Both the position numbers and the translations under genes were made by a program. The notes beneath the pieces were generated by a model, which saw only the letters and a program-made list of their open reading frames with translations, was not told where the DNA came from and did not search any database. A stretch of 64,000 bases of DNA from Tabrizicola sp. (GTDB lineage Bacteria > Pseudomonadota > Alphaproteobacteria > Rhodobacterales > Rhodobacteraceae). The stretch covers positions 10,356 to 74,355 of the forward strand of contig NZ_JALHQD010000010.1 in the NCBI RefSeq assembly GCF_022842145.1, written 5' to 3'. This document shows positions 29,704 to 38,476 of this stretch, in pieces (the stretch's first letter is position 1; each line of letters starts with the position of its first letter).

Positions 29704-31044
29704 CTAAAGCGACCGCACGCTGGGCCGGCCGCCATGCAACGGGGCCAGCATCAGGTCGGTCAGCGCCCAGACCAGCGCATCCAGCCGGTCCGGAGACCCC
29801 GCCCCCTGCCAGCCCACCGCCGTCATCCTGCCCATCTGCTCTTCCAGCGGCCCCAGGCCACGGACATGGGCAACCCGGCCCTGCTCATACAAAGCCGCCA
29901 CCGGCTCGGCCCGCAGCATCTTCGACCGTGTCGCATGGACCGCGCGGAACGGCACCAAGGGATCGATCATCCGCACCAGCTGCTCCACCAGGTCGCCACC
30001 CTGGTTGACCTCGGCCACCAGCCGGTCCGCCCCGTGCCGCTCCATCGCCGCCAGCGCCGCCCGCGCCCAGCCCTCGGGCGAGGCGCCCTTCACCGAGGCA
30101 TCCTCCAGAACCACCGCGCGCCAATCCTTTGGCTCGCCGCGCGTGTCCGCGCCGACGACCACAATGCCGCACTCGTCGCTCGACTTCGTCGATGTCACCG
30201 GTGGGTCAACCGCCACCACGATCCGGTTCACCTGCGGCATCTGGTCCACGCGAGCCGCTTCCAGCATCGCGGATGTCCAAAGCGCCCCGTCCGCCTCCTC
30301 GATGAGCAGACCCTCCAGCTCCTGCCGGCCGAACTTTGTCCCGCCGTACCTCGCCTGCACCTCGGCCAGGAAGCTTTCCGCCAGATAGGCCCGGTTCGCC
30401 TCGGTCGGCGCATGGGTAATCACCGACGACGGGTTCTTCAGGATCGCCTTCAAGACCCCCACATTGCGCGGGGTCGTCGTCACCACCGCCTGCGGGTTCC
30501 GCCCCAGCCGCAGGGCAAACTGCAGCTGGTCCCAGGCCTCGGCTCCCTTCTTCCACTTGCCCAGCTCATCCGCCCAAGCCGCATCGAACTGCGGCCCCCG
30601 CATCGCCTCGAGCTCATGCGCCGAAAACACCTGCGCGACGGCACCGTTCGGCCACAGCAACTGGTGCTTCGACGCCTGCCACTCCGGCTTCCGGTCCGGC
30701 GGCGAGCAAGCCATGATCCCGCTCTCCCCCAACACCATCACATCGCGCGCCTGATCGATGGTCTCGCCCACCAGCGCCACCCGCTTGGCCTTGCCCGGAT
30801 CGGCAGGCCCGGCGCCCTCGACCTGCGCCCGAACCCATTCCGACCCGGCCCGCGTCTTGCCCGCACCCCGACCACCCATGATGACCCAGGTCTTCCAGGC
30901 CCCCCGTGGCGGCAGCTGATGCGGCAGCGCCCAGAACTCGAAGACCCAAGGCAGCGCCAGCAACGCGTTCTGGCTTAAGCCAGACAGGAATTCATCCACT
31001 TCCTCCGGCGCCGCGGAGGCAAGCCAGGCGGCGCCCGATTTCAA
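29704..31044 (-). CDS. GTA terminase large subunit (packaging ATPase/nuclease)
   Basis: About 446 residues from a TTG at 31044, chosen for its GAGG site six bases upstream and because the family protein begins near GAAWLASAAPEEVDEFL; upstream in-frame sequence only overlaps the TerS gene. Walker A GGRGAGKT (about 57-64), Walker B with WADELGKW, and RNase H-like nuclease residues in VVAVDPPVTS, VAEVNQGGDLV and DALVWALTDLML are intact. It packages headfuls of host DNA in a GTA. It overlaps the small-subunit gene by about 50 bases in another frame. Confidence 0.9.
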   Translation of the reverse strand: MKSGAAWLASAAPEEVDEFLSGLSQNALLALPWVFEFWALPHQLPPRGAWKTWVIMGGRGAGKTRAGSEWVRAQVEGAGPADPGKAKRVALVGETIDQARDVMVLGESGIMACSPPDRKPEWQASKHQLLWPNGAVAQVFSAHELEAMRGPQFDAAWADELGKWKKGAEAWDQLQFALRLGRNPQAVVTTTPRNVGVLKAILKNPSSVITHAPTEANRAYLAESFLAEVQARYGGTKFGRQELEGLLIEEADGALWTSAMLEAARVDQMPQVNRIVVAVDPPVTSTKSSDECGIVVVGADTRGEPKDWRAVVLEDASVKGASPEGWARAALAAMERHGADRLVAEVNQGGDLVEQLVRMIDPLVPFRAVHATRSKMLRAEPVAALYEQGRVAHVRGLGPLEEQMGRMTAVGWQGAGSPDRLDALVWALTDLMLAPLHGGRPSVRSL

Positions 31045-31321
31045 CTCGGGCCTCGTCAAGGTCGAGCGCCCCTCCGGCTCCGATGTGGCCGGCGATCTGC
31101 TTGCGGAGTTGGTCAACTTTTCCCCTTTCCCGCAGCACATGCTGCGCCGTCTCGCGAAGATCGCGGATCGCATCCTGTGCCGCCTTCACTTCGTTGAATT
31201 CCCCGGCCTTCAGGGCGGTCATCGTCCGTTCAAGTTCGATGACCGCATCTTCGTAAAGCCGTTCCGTGACCCCCAGGACATCCTCTGGCGCGGGCACGTC
31301 CCCCGTGAACCTCACTGTCAT
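30992..31321 (-). CDS. GTA terminase small subunit (g1-like)
   Basis: A 109-residue helical protein: RLYEDAVIELERTMTALK and AAQDAIRDLRETAQHVLRERGKVDQL form coiled-coil-like helices, followed by a short tail. Placement upstream of and overlapping the large terminase, size and helical make-up match g1 of the R. capsulatus GTA, identified as TerS. It is the first gene of the remnant GTA cluster; its promoter should lie in 31322-31363, next to the mltG terminator. Confidence 0.8.
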   Translation of the reverse strand: MTVRFTGDVPAPEDVLGVTERLYEDAVIELERTMTALKAGEFNEVKAAQDAIRDLRETAQHVLRERGKVDQLRKQIAGHIGAGGALDLDEARVEIGRRLACLRGAGGSG

Positions 31322-31363
31322 CTAGTCCCGTCACCCCTCATGCTGCCCCCGCACGAAGGAAAT

Positions 31364-31400
31364 GAAAAAGCGGCCAACGGGGAGGCACCCCGGGCCGCTT
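31364..31400 (-). terminator. Rho-independent terminator downstream of mltG
   Basis: On the minus strand a long stem (AAGCGGCC at 31393-31400 against GGCCGCTT at 31368-31375, with inner CGGGG/CCCCG pairs) is followed by a TTTTT run. It separates the fabF-mltG transcript from the GTA genes that start at 31321. Confidence 0.85.
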
Positions 31401-31514
31401 CGACACTTCTTCTAGCATGCCAAAAGGTCTACATCAGACCGCGCGGCAAGTCAAGCTAAAAACACAATTAGATCAATGGCTTGACAGGACGCTCCCTTCA
31501 GGAAGCGTTAACCT

Positions 31515-32693
31515 TCATTCGCCCTGCACGCCGGTTTCTTCCGCAGCACCCCGCTCTGCTTCGATTGCACGCCAGCGGGCGACGTTCTCGTTATGCTCGT
31601 CCAGCGTCTGCGCGAAGGCATGGCCGCCGGTGCCATCTGCCACGAAGAAGATGTAATCCGTCGTATCAGGATCCACCGCCGCCCGGATCGAGGCCTCTCC
31701 GGGATTCGCGATGGGGGTCGGTGGCAAACCGTCGATCACATAGGTGTTGTAGGGCGTCTCGCGGCGCAGCTCGCTTTGCCGCAAACCGCGGCCAAGCACC
31801 CCTTCGCCATTGGTGATGCCGTAGATCACCGTCGGATCGGTCTGCAGCCGCATGCCTTGCTGCATGCGGTTGACGAAGACACTGGCCACGCGGCCCCGCT
31901 CCTCGGGAACCGACGTTTCCTTCTCGATGATCGAGGCCATGATCAGCGCCTCTTCCGGAGTGTCATAGGGCAGCCCTTCGGCCCGGCCTGCCCAGGCCTC
32001 GGCCAGGACTGCCGCCTGCCGCTCGGTCATCTCGGCGATGATCGCACCGCGCTCACTGCCGCGCTCCACCTCGTAACCGCCCGGCGCCAGAGACCCTTCC
32101 GGAGGAACCGTCTCCAGCGAACCTTGCAGAAAGTCCGCCTTCTTCAGGGCATCGACAATCTGCCAGCTGGTCACGCCCTCGGCGACCGTCACGCGGAAGA
32201 CCAACGCCGGATCGTCCGAAACCTCCAGATACTCCGGCGGCAAGGGGTCGGTTCCAGCATCGAAGCGGGTGACTTCGGCATAGGAGTTGGTGGTCAGATC
32301 CAGTTCGCTCAGCACGACATCTGCCCGGTTCACGCCGATCCGGAAGTTCAGGTCTCGCCCGCAGGTGGACCTGCCGCTTGCCGTGATCGCGTCCAGCACC
32401 TCGGACATGCTGGCATTGGCGTCGACCATGTAGCTGCCGAACTTCAGGTCATCTGCCCGGTCGGCATATTCTGCACCGATCCGGAAGATGCGCGCGTCGC
32501 TGATCGCGCCCCGCTCTTCCAGGCTGCGGCTCACCGCCGACAGCGAGGCACCCCGCTCCACCTCCAGGCAGATCGGTTGGGCCAGCGGTCCGGGTGCCAC
32601 GAACTCGTTCCGCCCCCAGGCGACCAGGGCCGCCATCGCGACCAGAAGCACGATGAACAGCGTCAGCGCGTTCGAGGCGACCGACCGCCACAT
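31515..32693 (-). CDS. mltG: Endolytic murein transglycosylase MltG (YceG-like)
   Basis: A 392-residue inner-membrane protein: N-terminal anchor (ALTLFIVLLVAMAALVAWG, about 9-27), a LysM-like region (about 40-90), and a YceG catalytic domain. ASIIEKETSVPEERGRVASV holds the catalytic Glu (about 257), and the later YNTYVIDGLPPTPIANPG is a strict family block. It cuts nascent glycan chains. Three bases separate it from fabF; fabF-mltG is a common alphaproteobacterial pair. Confidence 0.95.
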   Translation of the reverse strand: MWRSVASNALTLFIVLLVAMAALVAWGRNEFVAPGPLAQPICLEVERGASLSAVSRSLEERGAISDARIFRIGAEYADRADDLKFGSYMVDANASMSEVLDAITASGRSTCGRDLNFRIGVNRADVVLSELDLTTNSYAEVTRFDAGTDPLPPEYLEVSDDPALVFRVTVAEGVTSWQIVDALKKADFLQGSLETVPPEGSLAPGGYEVERGSERGAIIAEMTERQAAVLAEAWAGRAEGLPYDTPEEALIMASIIEKETSVPEERGRVASVFVNRMQQGMRLQTDPTVIYGITNGEGVLGRGLRQSELRRETPYNTYVIDGLPPTPIANPGEASIRAAVDPDTTDYIFFVADGTGGHAFAQTLDEHNENVARWRAIEAERGAAEETGVQGE

Positions 32694-32696
32694 CCC

Positions 32697-33956
32697 TCAG
32701 CGCACCTTGCCCAGGACAAGGCTCGCATTGGTACCGCCAAAGCCGAAGCTGTTCGACAGCGCCACGTCGATCTTGCGCTTGACCGCCTTGTTCGGCGCCA
32801 GGTCCAGCTTTGGCGTCACCGCCGGATTGTCCAGGTTGATCGTCGGCGGCGCGACCTGGTCGCGGATCGCGAGCACGCAGAAGATCGCCTCAACCGCACC
32901 CGCCGCTCCCAACAGGTGTCCGATCGAGGACTTCGTCGACGACATCGTCACCTGCGGTGCATGGTCGCCCAGAAGCCGCTCCACCGCTCCAAGTTCGATG
33001 GTATCGGCCATCGTCGAGGTCCCGTGGGCGTTGATGTAGTCGATGTCCGACGCCTCCAGCCCCGCCCGCTTCAACGCGGCCGCCATGCTGCGATAGCCAC
33101 CATCCCCGTCCTCGGACGGCGCGGTGATGTGGTAGGCGTCGCCCGAAAGGCCGTAGCCAAGAACCTCGCAGTAGATCTTCGCACCGCGGGCCTTGGCGTG
33201 TTCGTACTCCTCCAGGACGACGATCCCGGCACCCTCGCCCATCACGAACCCGTCGCGGTCGGCGTCATAGGGGCGGCTGGCCGTCTCCGGCGCGTCGGCC
33301 CGCTTCGTGGACAGGGCCTTGCACGCGTTGAACCCGGCGATCCCGATCTCGCTGATCGGGCTTTCCGCCCCACCCGCGACCATCACGTCGGCATCCCCCC
33401 ACATGATCAACCGCGCCGCATCCCCGATGGCATGCGCGCCGGTGGAGCAGGCGGTGACGACGGCATGGTTCGGCCCCTTGAAGCCGAAGCGGATCGAGAC
33501 CTGCCCGGAAACGAGGTTGATCAGCGCGCCCGGAATGAAGAAGGGCGAGACCCGCTTCGGGCCCTTTTCCTTGATCAGGACCGCCGTGGCGGCGATGGAA
33601 TTCAGCCCGCCGATCCCGGACCCGATCATCACGCCGGTCCGGAGCTTCTCCTCCTCCGGGATGTCATCCCAGCCGGCATCGCGGACGGCCTGCACGGCGG
33701 CGGCCATCCCGTAGATGATGAAGTCGTCGACCTTGCGCTGCTCTTTCGGCTCCATCCAGTCGTCGGGATTGAAGGAGCCGTTTGAGCCGTCGCCCATCGG
33801 GATCTCGCAGGCGTACTGGGTCACGACGTTCGAGCTGTCGAACTTGGTGATCGTTCCCGCACCGGACTGGCCGGCGATCAGGCGGGACCAGGTTTCTTCG
33901 ACCCCGCAGGCCAGAGGGGTGACCATTCCAAGACCGGTGACCACGACACGCCGCAT
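32697..33956 (-). CDS. fabF: 3-oxoacyl-ACP synthase II (KAS II)
   Basis: A 419-residue condensing enzyme. Catalytic triad blocks: VTACSTGAHAIGDA (Cys about 170), INAHGTSTMADT (His) and SSIGHLLGAAGAVE (His), with NSFGFGGTNASL at the C terminus. It elongates acyl-ACP with malonyl-ACP. Start MRRVVVTGLG at 33956 follows AGGGAGA; a start 15 bases upstream lacks a site. It is cut off from acpP, its usual upstream neighbour, by two unrelated genes. Confidence 0.97.
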   Translation of the reverse strand: MRRVVVTGLGMVTPLACGVEETWSRLIAGQSGAGTITKFDSSNVVTQYACEIPMGDGSNGSFNPDDWMEPKEQRKVDDFIIYGMAAAVQAVRDAGWDDIPEEEKLRTGVMIGSGIGGLNSIAATAVLIKEKGPKRVSPFFIPGALINLVSGQVSIRFGFKGPNHAVVTACSTGAHAIGDAARLIMWGDADVMVAGGAESPISEIGIAGFNACKALSTKRADAPETASRPYDADRDGFVMGEGAGIVVLEEYEHAKARGAKIYCEVLGYGLSGDAYHITAPSEDGDGGYRSMAAALKRAGLEASDIDYINAHGTSTMADTIELGAVERLLGDHAPQVTMSSTKSSIGHLLGAAGAVEAIFCVLAIRDQVAPPTINLDNPAVTPKLDLAPNKAVKRKIDVALSNSFGFGGTNASLVLGKVR

Positions 33957-34125
33957 TCTGCTCTCCCTCACGGATCAGGCTTTTCCGGGTGATACACGGC
34001 CCCCCGAACCCGCGCAACCTTGGGGCAACGAGATCGGCGGGCCGATGGCTGCGCCACGCGTGGCCGCTATTTCAGGGGCAATGAAATCAACGCCGTGGCT
34101 GCGGACGTTCAGAAAGCCTTAACCA

Positions 34126-35073
34126 TCACCCCTGCCGCGCGACGATGCCCATCACGCCGGCCAGCATCTGCGCCGCCACCGCCGCGCCCTGCCCGTCGAT
34201 GTCGCGGGCGGGCATGAACTCCACCATGTCGAAGCCCACGATCCGGCCCTTCTCCGCCACGCCCGCGATCAGCTCCAGCACCTGCCAGTAGCCAAGGCCC
34301 CCCGCCGTCCGGCCGATCACCGCGGGCATGACAGCTGGGTCCAGCGCGTCAAGGTCGAGGCAGACGATCACCTCGGCCCCTTCGGCGATCAGATCCAGCG
34401 CGCGGCTGATCCCGTAGCGCGCCACCTCGCCCGCAGGCACGAAGCCCACCCCCCAGGTTTCCGCGTCCGTCACGTCCTGCACGCGGGCCGAGCCGATGCC
34501 GCGCTGACCGACCTGGATGATCGCGTCGATGTGGTCCATTTCGGAGGCCCGGCGCATGGTGGAGGACAGGCCCAGCCGTTCGCCCTGCACCTCGTCGCGC
34601 CAGTCGATATGCGCGTCGATCTGCAGGACCGTGTAGCCCCGCCCCCGCGCGCCGTAGGCTTCCAGCATCGGTATCGGCAGGCTGTCGTCGCCCCCGATCA
34701 GCATTGGCACCCCGCCCCGGTCCAAAATCTGACTGACAGCCCCGAAGATCCGCGCGCGGTTGCCTGCGGGGTCGGCGATGTCCTGCGGCAGGTCGCCCGC
34801 ATCCACCGCAGAGACCCCGCCCGGAAAGACCGGCCCGCCGAGATCGAAGTTCATGTGCGCCAGGTTCGCCGCATAGGCCGCCCCCGCCGCGCGGATGGCC
34901 GCCGGACCGCCCGCACAGTAAAATCCGACCGAAGGATAGGGCGTGCAACCATCCGCGCCGATCAGCGCCATCTTCGCCGTGAGGCGCGACAGGTCGCGGC
35001 TGCGGGGCAGACCCATGAAGGTTTCGACATGCGAGGCACCGAACATCATGCCCAATGCGCTATTGCCGGTCAT
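34126..35073 (-). CDS. Agmatinase-like ureohydrolase
   Basis: A 315-residue arginase/agmatinase-fold enzyme. Metal sites: IGGDDSLPIP (position of GGDHS), QIDAHIDWRDE (IDAHxD) and CLDLDALDPAVMP (DxDxxDP). The first metal-ligand histidine of GGDHS is aspartate here, a variant I recall from some alphaproteobacterial agmatinase-like proteins. Likely substrate is a guanidino compound releasing urea. Start at 35073 follows GGAGGGG. It shares its strand and probably its transcript with the small cupin gene upstream. Confidence 0.85.
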   Translation of the reverse strand: MTGNSALGMMFGASHVETFMGLPRSRDLSRLTAKMALIGADGCTPYPSVGFYCAGGPAAIRAAGAAYAANLAHMNFDLGGPVFPGGVSAVDAGDLPQDIADPAGNRARIFGAVSQILDRGGVPMLIGGDDSLPIPMLEAYGARGRGYTVLQIDAHIDWRDEVQGERLGLSSTMRRASEMDHIDAIIQVGQRGIGSARVQDVTDAETWGVGFVPAGEVARYGISRALDLIAEGAEVIVCLDLDALDPAVMPAVIGRTAGGLGYWQVLELIAGVAEKGRIVGFDMVEFMPARDIDGQGAAVAAQMLAGVMGIVARQG

Positions 35074-35178
35074 GATGATCCCCTCCACTTTCCAGGGGGC
35101 CAGAGTGGCCCGCACCGATGATCCTCCGCAAGCCGAGGAAAGGCGGCTCGGCAAGCAAGCGCCGGGGATGCGGTCGCC

Positions 35179-35514
35179 TCAGCTGCGCAGCGGGTAGCGG
35201 TCCGCTTCCTGGAAGACGTCCATGACCCGCGTCCTCGCCTTGATCTGGGCGCCATGCTGGACACCGGCAGGTATGCTGTAGTGGTCGCCCGGTCGATAGA
35301 CCTTGGTCTCATCCCCGATGGTCAAGGTGATCTCGCCCTCGACCACGGTGCCCCATTGCGCGCCATGTGCGTGCATCGGCAAAGCCATGTCGCGGTGGAA
35401 GGTGAAGAAGACGACCAGCCCCGCCTCCGAGCGGACGGCCTGCGAGCTGACCACGTCGTCGGGAAACGGTACATCAAGGGCCGGAAAGGCGGAAAAGAAG
35501 TCTGGAAATGCCAT
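35179..35514 (-). CDS. Small single-domain cupin
   Basis: A 111-residue cupin: MHAHGAQWGTVVEGEITLTI (first cupin motif, HxH...G...E) and YRPGDHYSIPAGVQHGAQI (second motif, PxG...H). All four metal ligands appear present. Start MAFPDFFSAF at 35514 after AGGA. Its position ahead of the agmatinase-like gene suggests a joint role, but the substrate is unknown. Confidence 0.8.
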   Translation of the reverse strand: MAFPDFFSAFPALDVPFPDDVVSSQAVRSEAGLVVFFTFHRDMALPMHAHGAQWGTVVEGEITLTIGDETKVYRPGDHYSIPAGVQHGAQIKARTRVMDVFQEADRYPLRS

Positions 35515-35566
35515 GGCCAGTCCTGTGCGGAGTAAGGATCGCGCCAGTCTATACCCGCTGAAACGC

Positions 35567-35588
35567 AAAAGGCACCCCGAAGGGTGCC
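35567..35588 (-). terminator. Rho-independent terminator after acpP
   Basis: On the minus strand GGCACCC, a TTCG tetraloop, GGGTGCC and then TTTTGCGTTT. It lies 28 bases past the acpP stop and isolates fabD-fabG-acpP from the cupin/agmatinase genes below. Confidence 0.9.
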
Positions 35589-35616
35589 CTGCTGTCCCGC
35601 AAAGGACGGATGCCTT

Positions 35617-35850
35617 TTAGGCGGCTTCCGAGATGAACTTCACCGCGTCGCCGAAGGTCTGGATGGTTTCGGCAGCGTCATCCGGGATCTCGATCCCGAA
35701 CTCTTCTTCGAAAGCCATGACCAGCTCGACCGTATCGAGCGAATCCGCGCCCAGATCGTCGATGAACGAGGCCGATTCAGTGACCTTGTCCGCTTCGACG
35801 CCCAGATGCTCGACGACGATCTTCTTCACGCGATCAGCGATGTCGCTCAT
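35617..35850 (-). CDS. acpP: Acyl carrier protein
   Basis: A 77-residue acidic ACP; Ser37 in [10 protein letters not shown] is the phosphopantetheine site. Sequence is typical of Rhodobacterales. It carries acyl intermediates for FabD, FabG and FabF encoded nearby. Start at 35850 ([10 protein letters not shown]). Own terminator follows at 35567-35588. Confidence 0.98.
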   Translation of the reverse strand: MSDIADRVKKIVVEHLGVEADKVTESASFIDDLGADSLDTVELVMAFEEEFGIEIPDDAAETIQTFGDAVKFISEAA

Positions 35851-35986
35851 GTCTATTCCTCTATCTTGGCGGGGGAAACTCCCGGCCCTTTTCGTTCTGC
35901 CCGTCACCGGGCCTCAATCCTGCGCGCCTATAGCAAGGGTCGCGCCACATGGCAAACGCTTTAACCTGACTTGCGCTGCGGGCGCG

Positions 35987-36724
35987 TCAAACCATGTCCA
36001 TGCCGCCGTTGACGTGCAGTGTCGCACCAGTCACGTAGGCGGCTTCCTGCGACGCGAGGTAAAGGACCGCCGCCGCGATTTCCTGCGGTGTGCCCATCCG
36101 CCCCGCGGGGACCGAAGCGAGGATCGTCGCGCGCTGCGCCTCGTTAAGCTTTTCGGTCATCGGGGTTTCGATGAACCCCGGCGCCACGCAGTTGACGGTG
36201 ATGCCCCGGCTGGCAACCTCTTCGGCCAGCGACTTCGACAGCGCGACAAGCCCGCCCTTGGACGCGGCATAATTCGCCTGACCGGCATTGCCGGCGCGCC
36301 CGACGACCGAGGAGATGTTGATGATCCGGCCCCAGCGCGCCTTCATCATCCCCCGGATCGCGGCGCGGGACAGACGGAAGGGCGCAGTCAGGTTGACATC
36401 GATCACCGATTGCCAGTCGTCGTCCGACATCCGCATCGCGAGGCCATCGCGGGTGATCCCGGCGTTGTTGACCAGGATGTCCACCGCCCCCATCGCTTCG
36501 GCCGCGCGTTTCACCAGGCCTTCCACATCCTCGGGATTGGACAGGTTGCAGGGCAGCACGTGTGCGCGGGCACCAAGTTCGGCGGCCAGCGCCTCCAGGG
36601 GTTCCACGCGGGTGCCCGAAAGGCCCACGGTGGCCCCGGCCGCATGCAGGGCGCGGGCGATATCGGCGCCGATGCCGCCAGAGGCCCCGGTGACAAGAGC
36701 GGATTTGCCGGTCAGGTCGAACAT
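35987..36724 (-). CDS. fabG: 3-oxoacyl-ACP reductase
   Basis: A 245-residue SDR: TGASGGIG cofactor motif (about 12-19), NNAG (about 85), catalytic Ser in INISSVVGRAGNAGQ and YAASKGG (Tyr/Lys, about 151-155), PGFIETPMT. Reduces 3-oxoacyl-ACP with NADPH. AAGGAGA precedes the ATG. It lies 11 bases after fabD and 136 bases before acpP in the classical order. Confidence 0.97.
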   Translation of the reverse strand: MFDLTGKSALVTGASGGIGADIARALHAAGATVGLSGTRVEPLEALAAELGARAHVLPCNLSNPEDVEGLVKRAAEAMGAVDILVNNAGITRDGLAMRMSDDDWQSVIDVNLTAPFRLSRAAIRGMMKARWGRIINISSVVGRAGNAGQANYAASKGGLVALSKSLAEEVASRGITVNCVAPGFIETPMTEKLNEAQRATILASVPAGRMGTPQEIAAAVLYLASQEAAYVTGATLHVNGGMDMV

Positions 36725-36735
36725 TCTGGTCTCCT

Positions 36736-37665
36736 TCACGCCTTGAGGGCGGCGATGTCTTCGGGCGTGCCGATGGCGCGGGTGGTGGCTCCGGCGGAGA
36801 TGCGCTTGATCATCCCCGACAGCGCCTTTCCGGCACCGATTTCCCAGTATTCGGTGACGCCGGCCTTTTCCATCCAGAGGACGCTTTCCCGCCAGCGGAC
36901 CGAGCCGGTGACTTGCGCGATGAGAAGGTCGAGGATGCGATCGGGTTCCATCACCGCTTCGGCGCGGACGTTGACCACGACCGGAACGCGAGGTTTGCCG
37001 ATCGGGACCGCGGCCAGCGCCTCGGCCATGACATGGGCGGCGGGCTGCATCAGGGCGCAGTGGAAGGGGGCGGAGACGGGCAGCAGCAGCGCACGTTTGG
37101 CGCCTTTGGCCTTGGCGATCTCCAGCGCGCGTTCGACGGCCCCCTTGTGGCCCGAGACGACGACCTGCGCGGGGTCATTGTCATTGGCGGCCTGGCAGAC
37201 CTCGCCCTGGGCGGCTTCCTGCGCGACCTGGGTGGCGGTTTCGAAATCGAGGCCCAGAAGGGCGGCCATCGCGCCGATGCCGACGGGCACGGCCTCTTGC
37301 ATGGCCTGGCCCCGGATGCGGAGCAGGCGCGCGGTGTCCGACAGGGTCAGCGACCCGGCGGCGCAGAGGGCGGAGTATTCGCCAAGCGAGTGTCCGGCGA
37401 CGAAGCTGGCCTGATCAAGGCCGAAGCCTTCGCTTTCCAGCGCGCGGAGGGCGGCGATGGAGGTCGCCATCAGCGCGGGCTGGGCGTTCTGGGTCAGGGT
37501 CAGTTCGGCGATGTCGCCGGTCCAGATCAGCTGCGACAGGTTCTCGCCCAGTGCGCTGTCCACCTCGTCGAACACCGCCTTGGCGACCGGATAGGCCTCG
37601 GCCAAGGCGCGGCCCATCCCGATGGTCTGGGCGCCCTGCCCCGGAAAGACGAATGCGCGGCTCAT
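36736..37665 (-). CDS. fabD: Malonyl-CoA:ACP transacylase
   Basis: A 309-residue FabD. FPGQGAQTIGMG near the N terminus and GHSLGEYSALCAAG with the nucleophile Ser (about 92) are diagnostic; SAPFHCALMQPA contains the catalytic His. Loads malonyl onto ACP. Start MSRAFVFPGQG at 37665; a longer frame upstream has no site. First gene of fabD-fabG-acpP. Confidence 0.97.
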   Translation of the reverse strand: MSRAFVFPGQGAQTIGMGRALAEAYPVAKAVFDEVDSALGENLSQLIWTGDIAELTLTQNAQPALMATSIAALRALESEGFGLDQASFVAGHSLGEYSALCAAGSLTLSDTARLLRIRGQAMQEAVPVGIGAMAALLGLDFETATQVAQEAAQGEVCQAANDNDPAQVVVSGHKGAVERALEIAKAKGAKRALLLPVSAPFHCALMQPAAHVMAEALAAVPIGKPRVPVVVNVRAEAVMEPDRILDLLIAQVTGSVRWRESVLWMEKAGVTEYWEIGAGKALSGMIKRISAGATTRAIGTPEDIAALKA

Positions 37666-37722
37666 GTTTCCCCCACGTGTTTTATCCGGGATAGCGCGGG
37701 CGGGCGGTTCATGCAATCGGGC

Positions 37723-38421
37723 TCAGACGCTGCGGGTGATCCCACCGTCGACGCGCAGGTTCTGGCCGGTGATGTAGCCCGCGCCGTCCGAGGCGAGGAA
37801 GGCCACCGTCGCGGCGATCTCTTCGGCGCGACCGTAGCGGCCCATCGGGACGGACTGGCGGCGTTCCTCGGTGGCGGGCAGGCTGTCGATCCAGCCGGGC
37901 AGGATGTTGTTGATGCGGATGCCCTCGGGGGCGTAGGTATCGGCGTAGATCTTGGTGAAGGCTGCAAGCCCCGCCCGCGCGACGGCCGAGGTCGGGAACA
38001 TCGGCGACGGCTCGAAGGCCCAGGCGGTGGAGATGTTGATGATCGAGCCGGACTTCTGCGCCTGCATCAGCGGCGTGACCAGCCGGATCGGGCGGATCGC
38101 GGACAAAAAGTAGACGTCTATCCCGCCCTGCCAGTCTTCGTCCGTGAGGTCGAGAAGCGGCTTCCTTGGCCCATGTCCGGCGCTGTTGACCAGAACGTCC
38201 ACGCGGCCCCACTTCGCCGCCACCGCATCAACGACGCGGGCGACGTCACCGGCGTTCTGGTTCGACCCGGTCACGCCGATGCCGCCCAGTTCCGCTGCCA
38301 GCGCCTCGCCCTTGCCGGAGGACGACAGGATGCCCACGCGGTAGCCATCCGCCGCCAGCCGCCGCGCCGCGGCCGCGCCCATGCCCGAGCCGCCCGCCGT
38401 GATCAGTGCCACCTTGTCCAT
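37723..38421 (-). CDS. SDR-family oxidoreductase
   Basis: A 232-residue short-chain dehydrogenase: TAGGSGMGAAAARRL (glycine-rich NAD(P) motif with Ala in place of the first Gly of GASGG), VNSAG, INISTAWAFEP with the Ser, and a late DGGITRSV end. At the catalytic site the usual YxxxK reads as TSAVARAGL, so the tyrosine and lysine are missing in this stretch, which suggests altered or lost catalysis. Substrate unknown. GGGAGGA precedes the ATG at 38421. Confidence 0.82.
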   Translation of the reverse strand: MDKVALITAGGSGMGAAAARRLAADGYRVGILSSSGKGEALAAELGGIGVTGSNQNAGDVARVVDAVAAKWGRVDVLVNSAGHGPRKPLLDLTDEDWQGGIDVYFLSAIRPIRLVTPLMQAQKSGSIINISTAWAFEPSPMFPTSAVARAGLAAFTKIYADTYAPEGIRINNILPGWIDSLPATEERRQSVPMGRYGRAEEIAATVAFLASDGAGYITGQNLRVDGGITRSV

Positions 38422-38476
38422 CGTGTCCTCCCGCTTTGAGCGCAGGCTTAGCACCTGCGGGCGGGACCGGAAAGGC

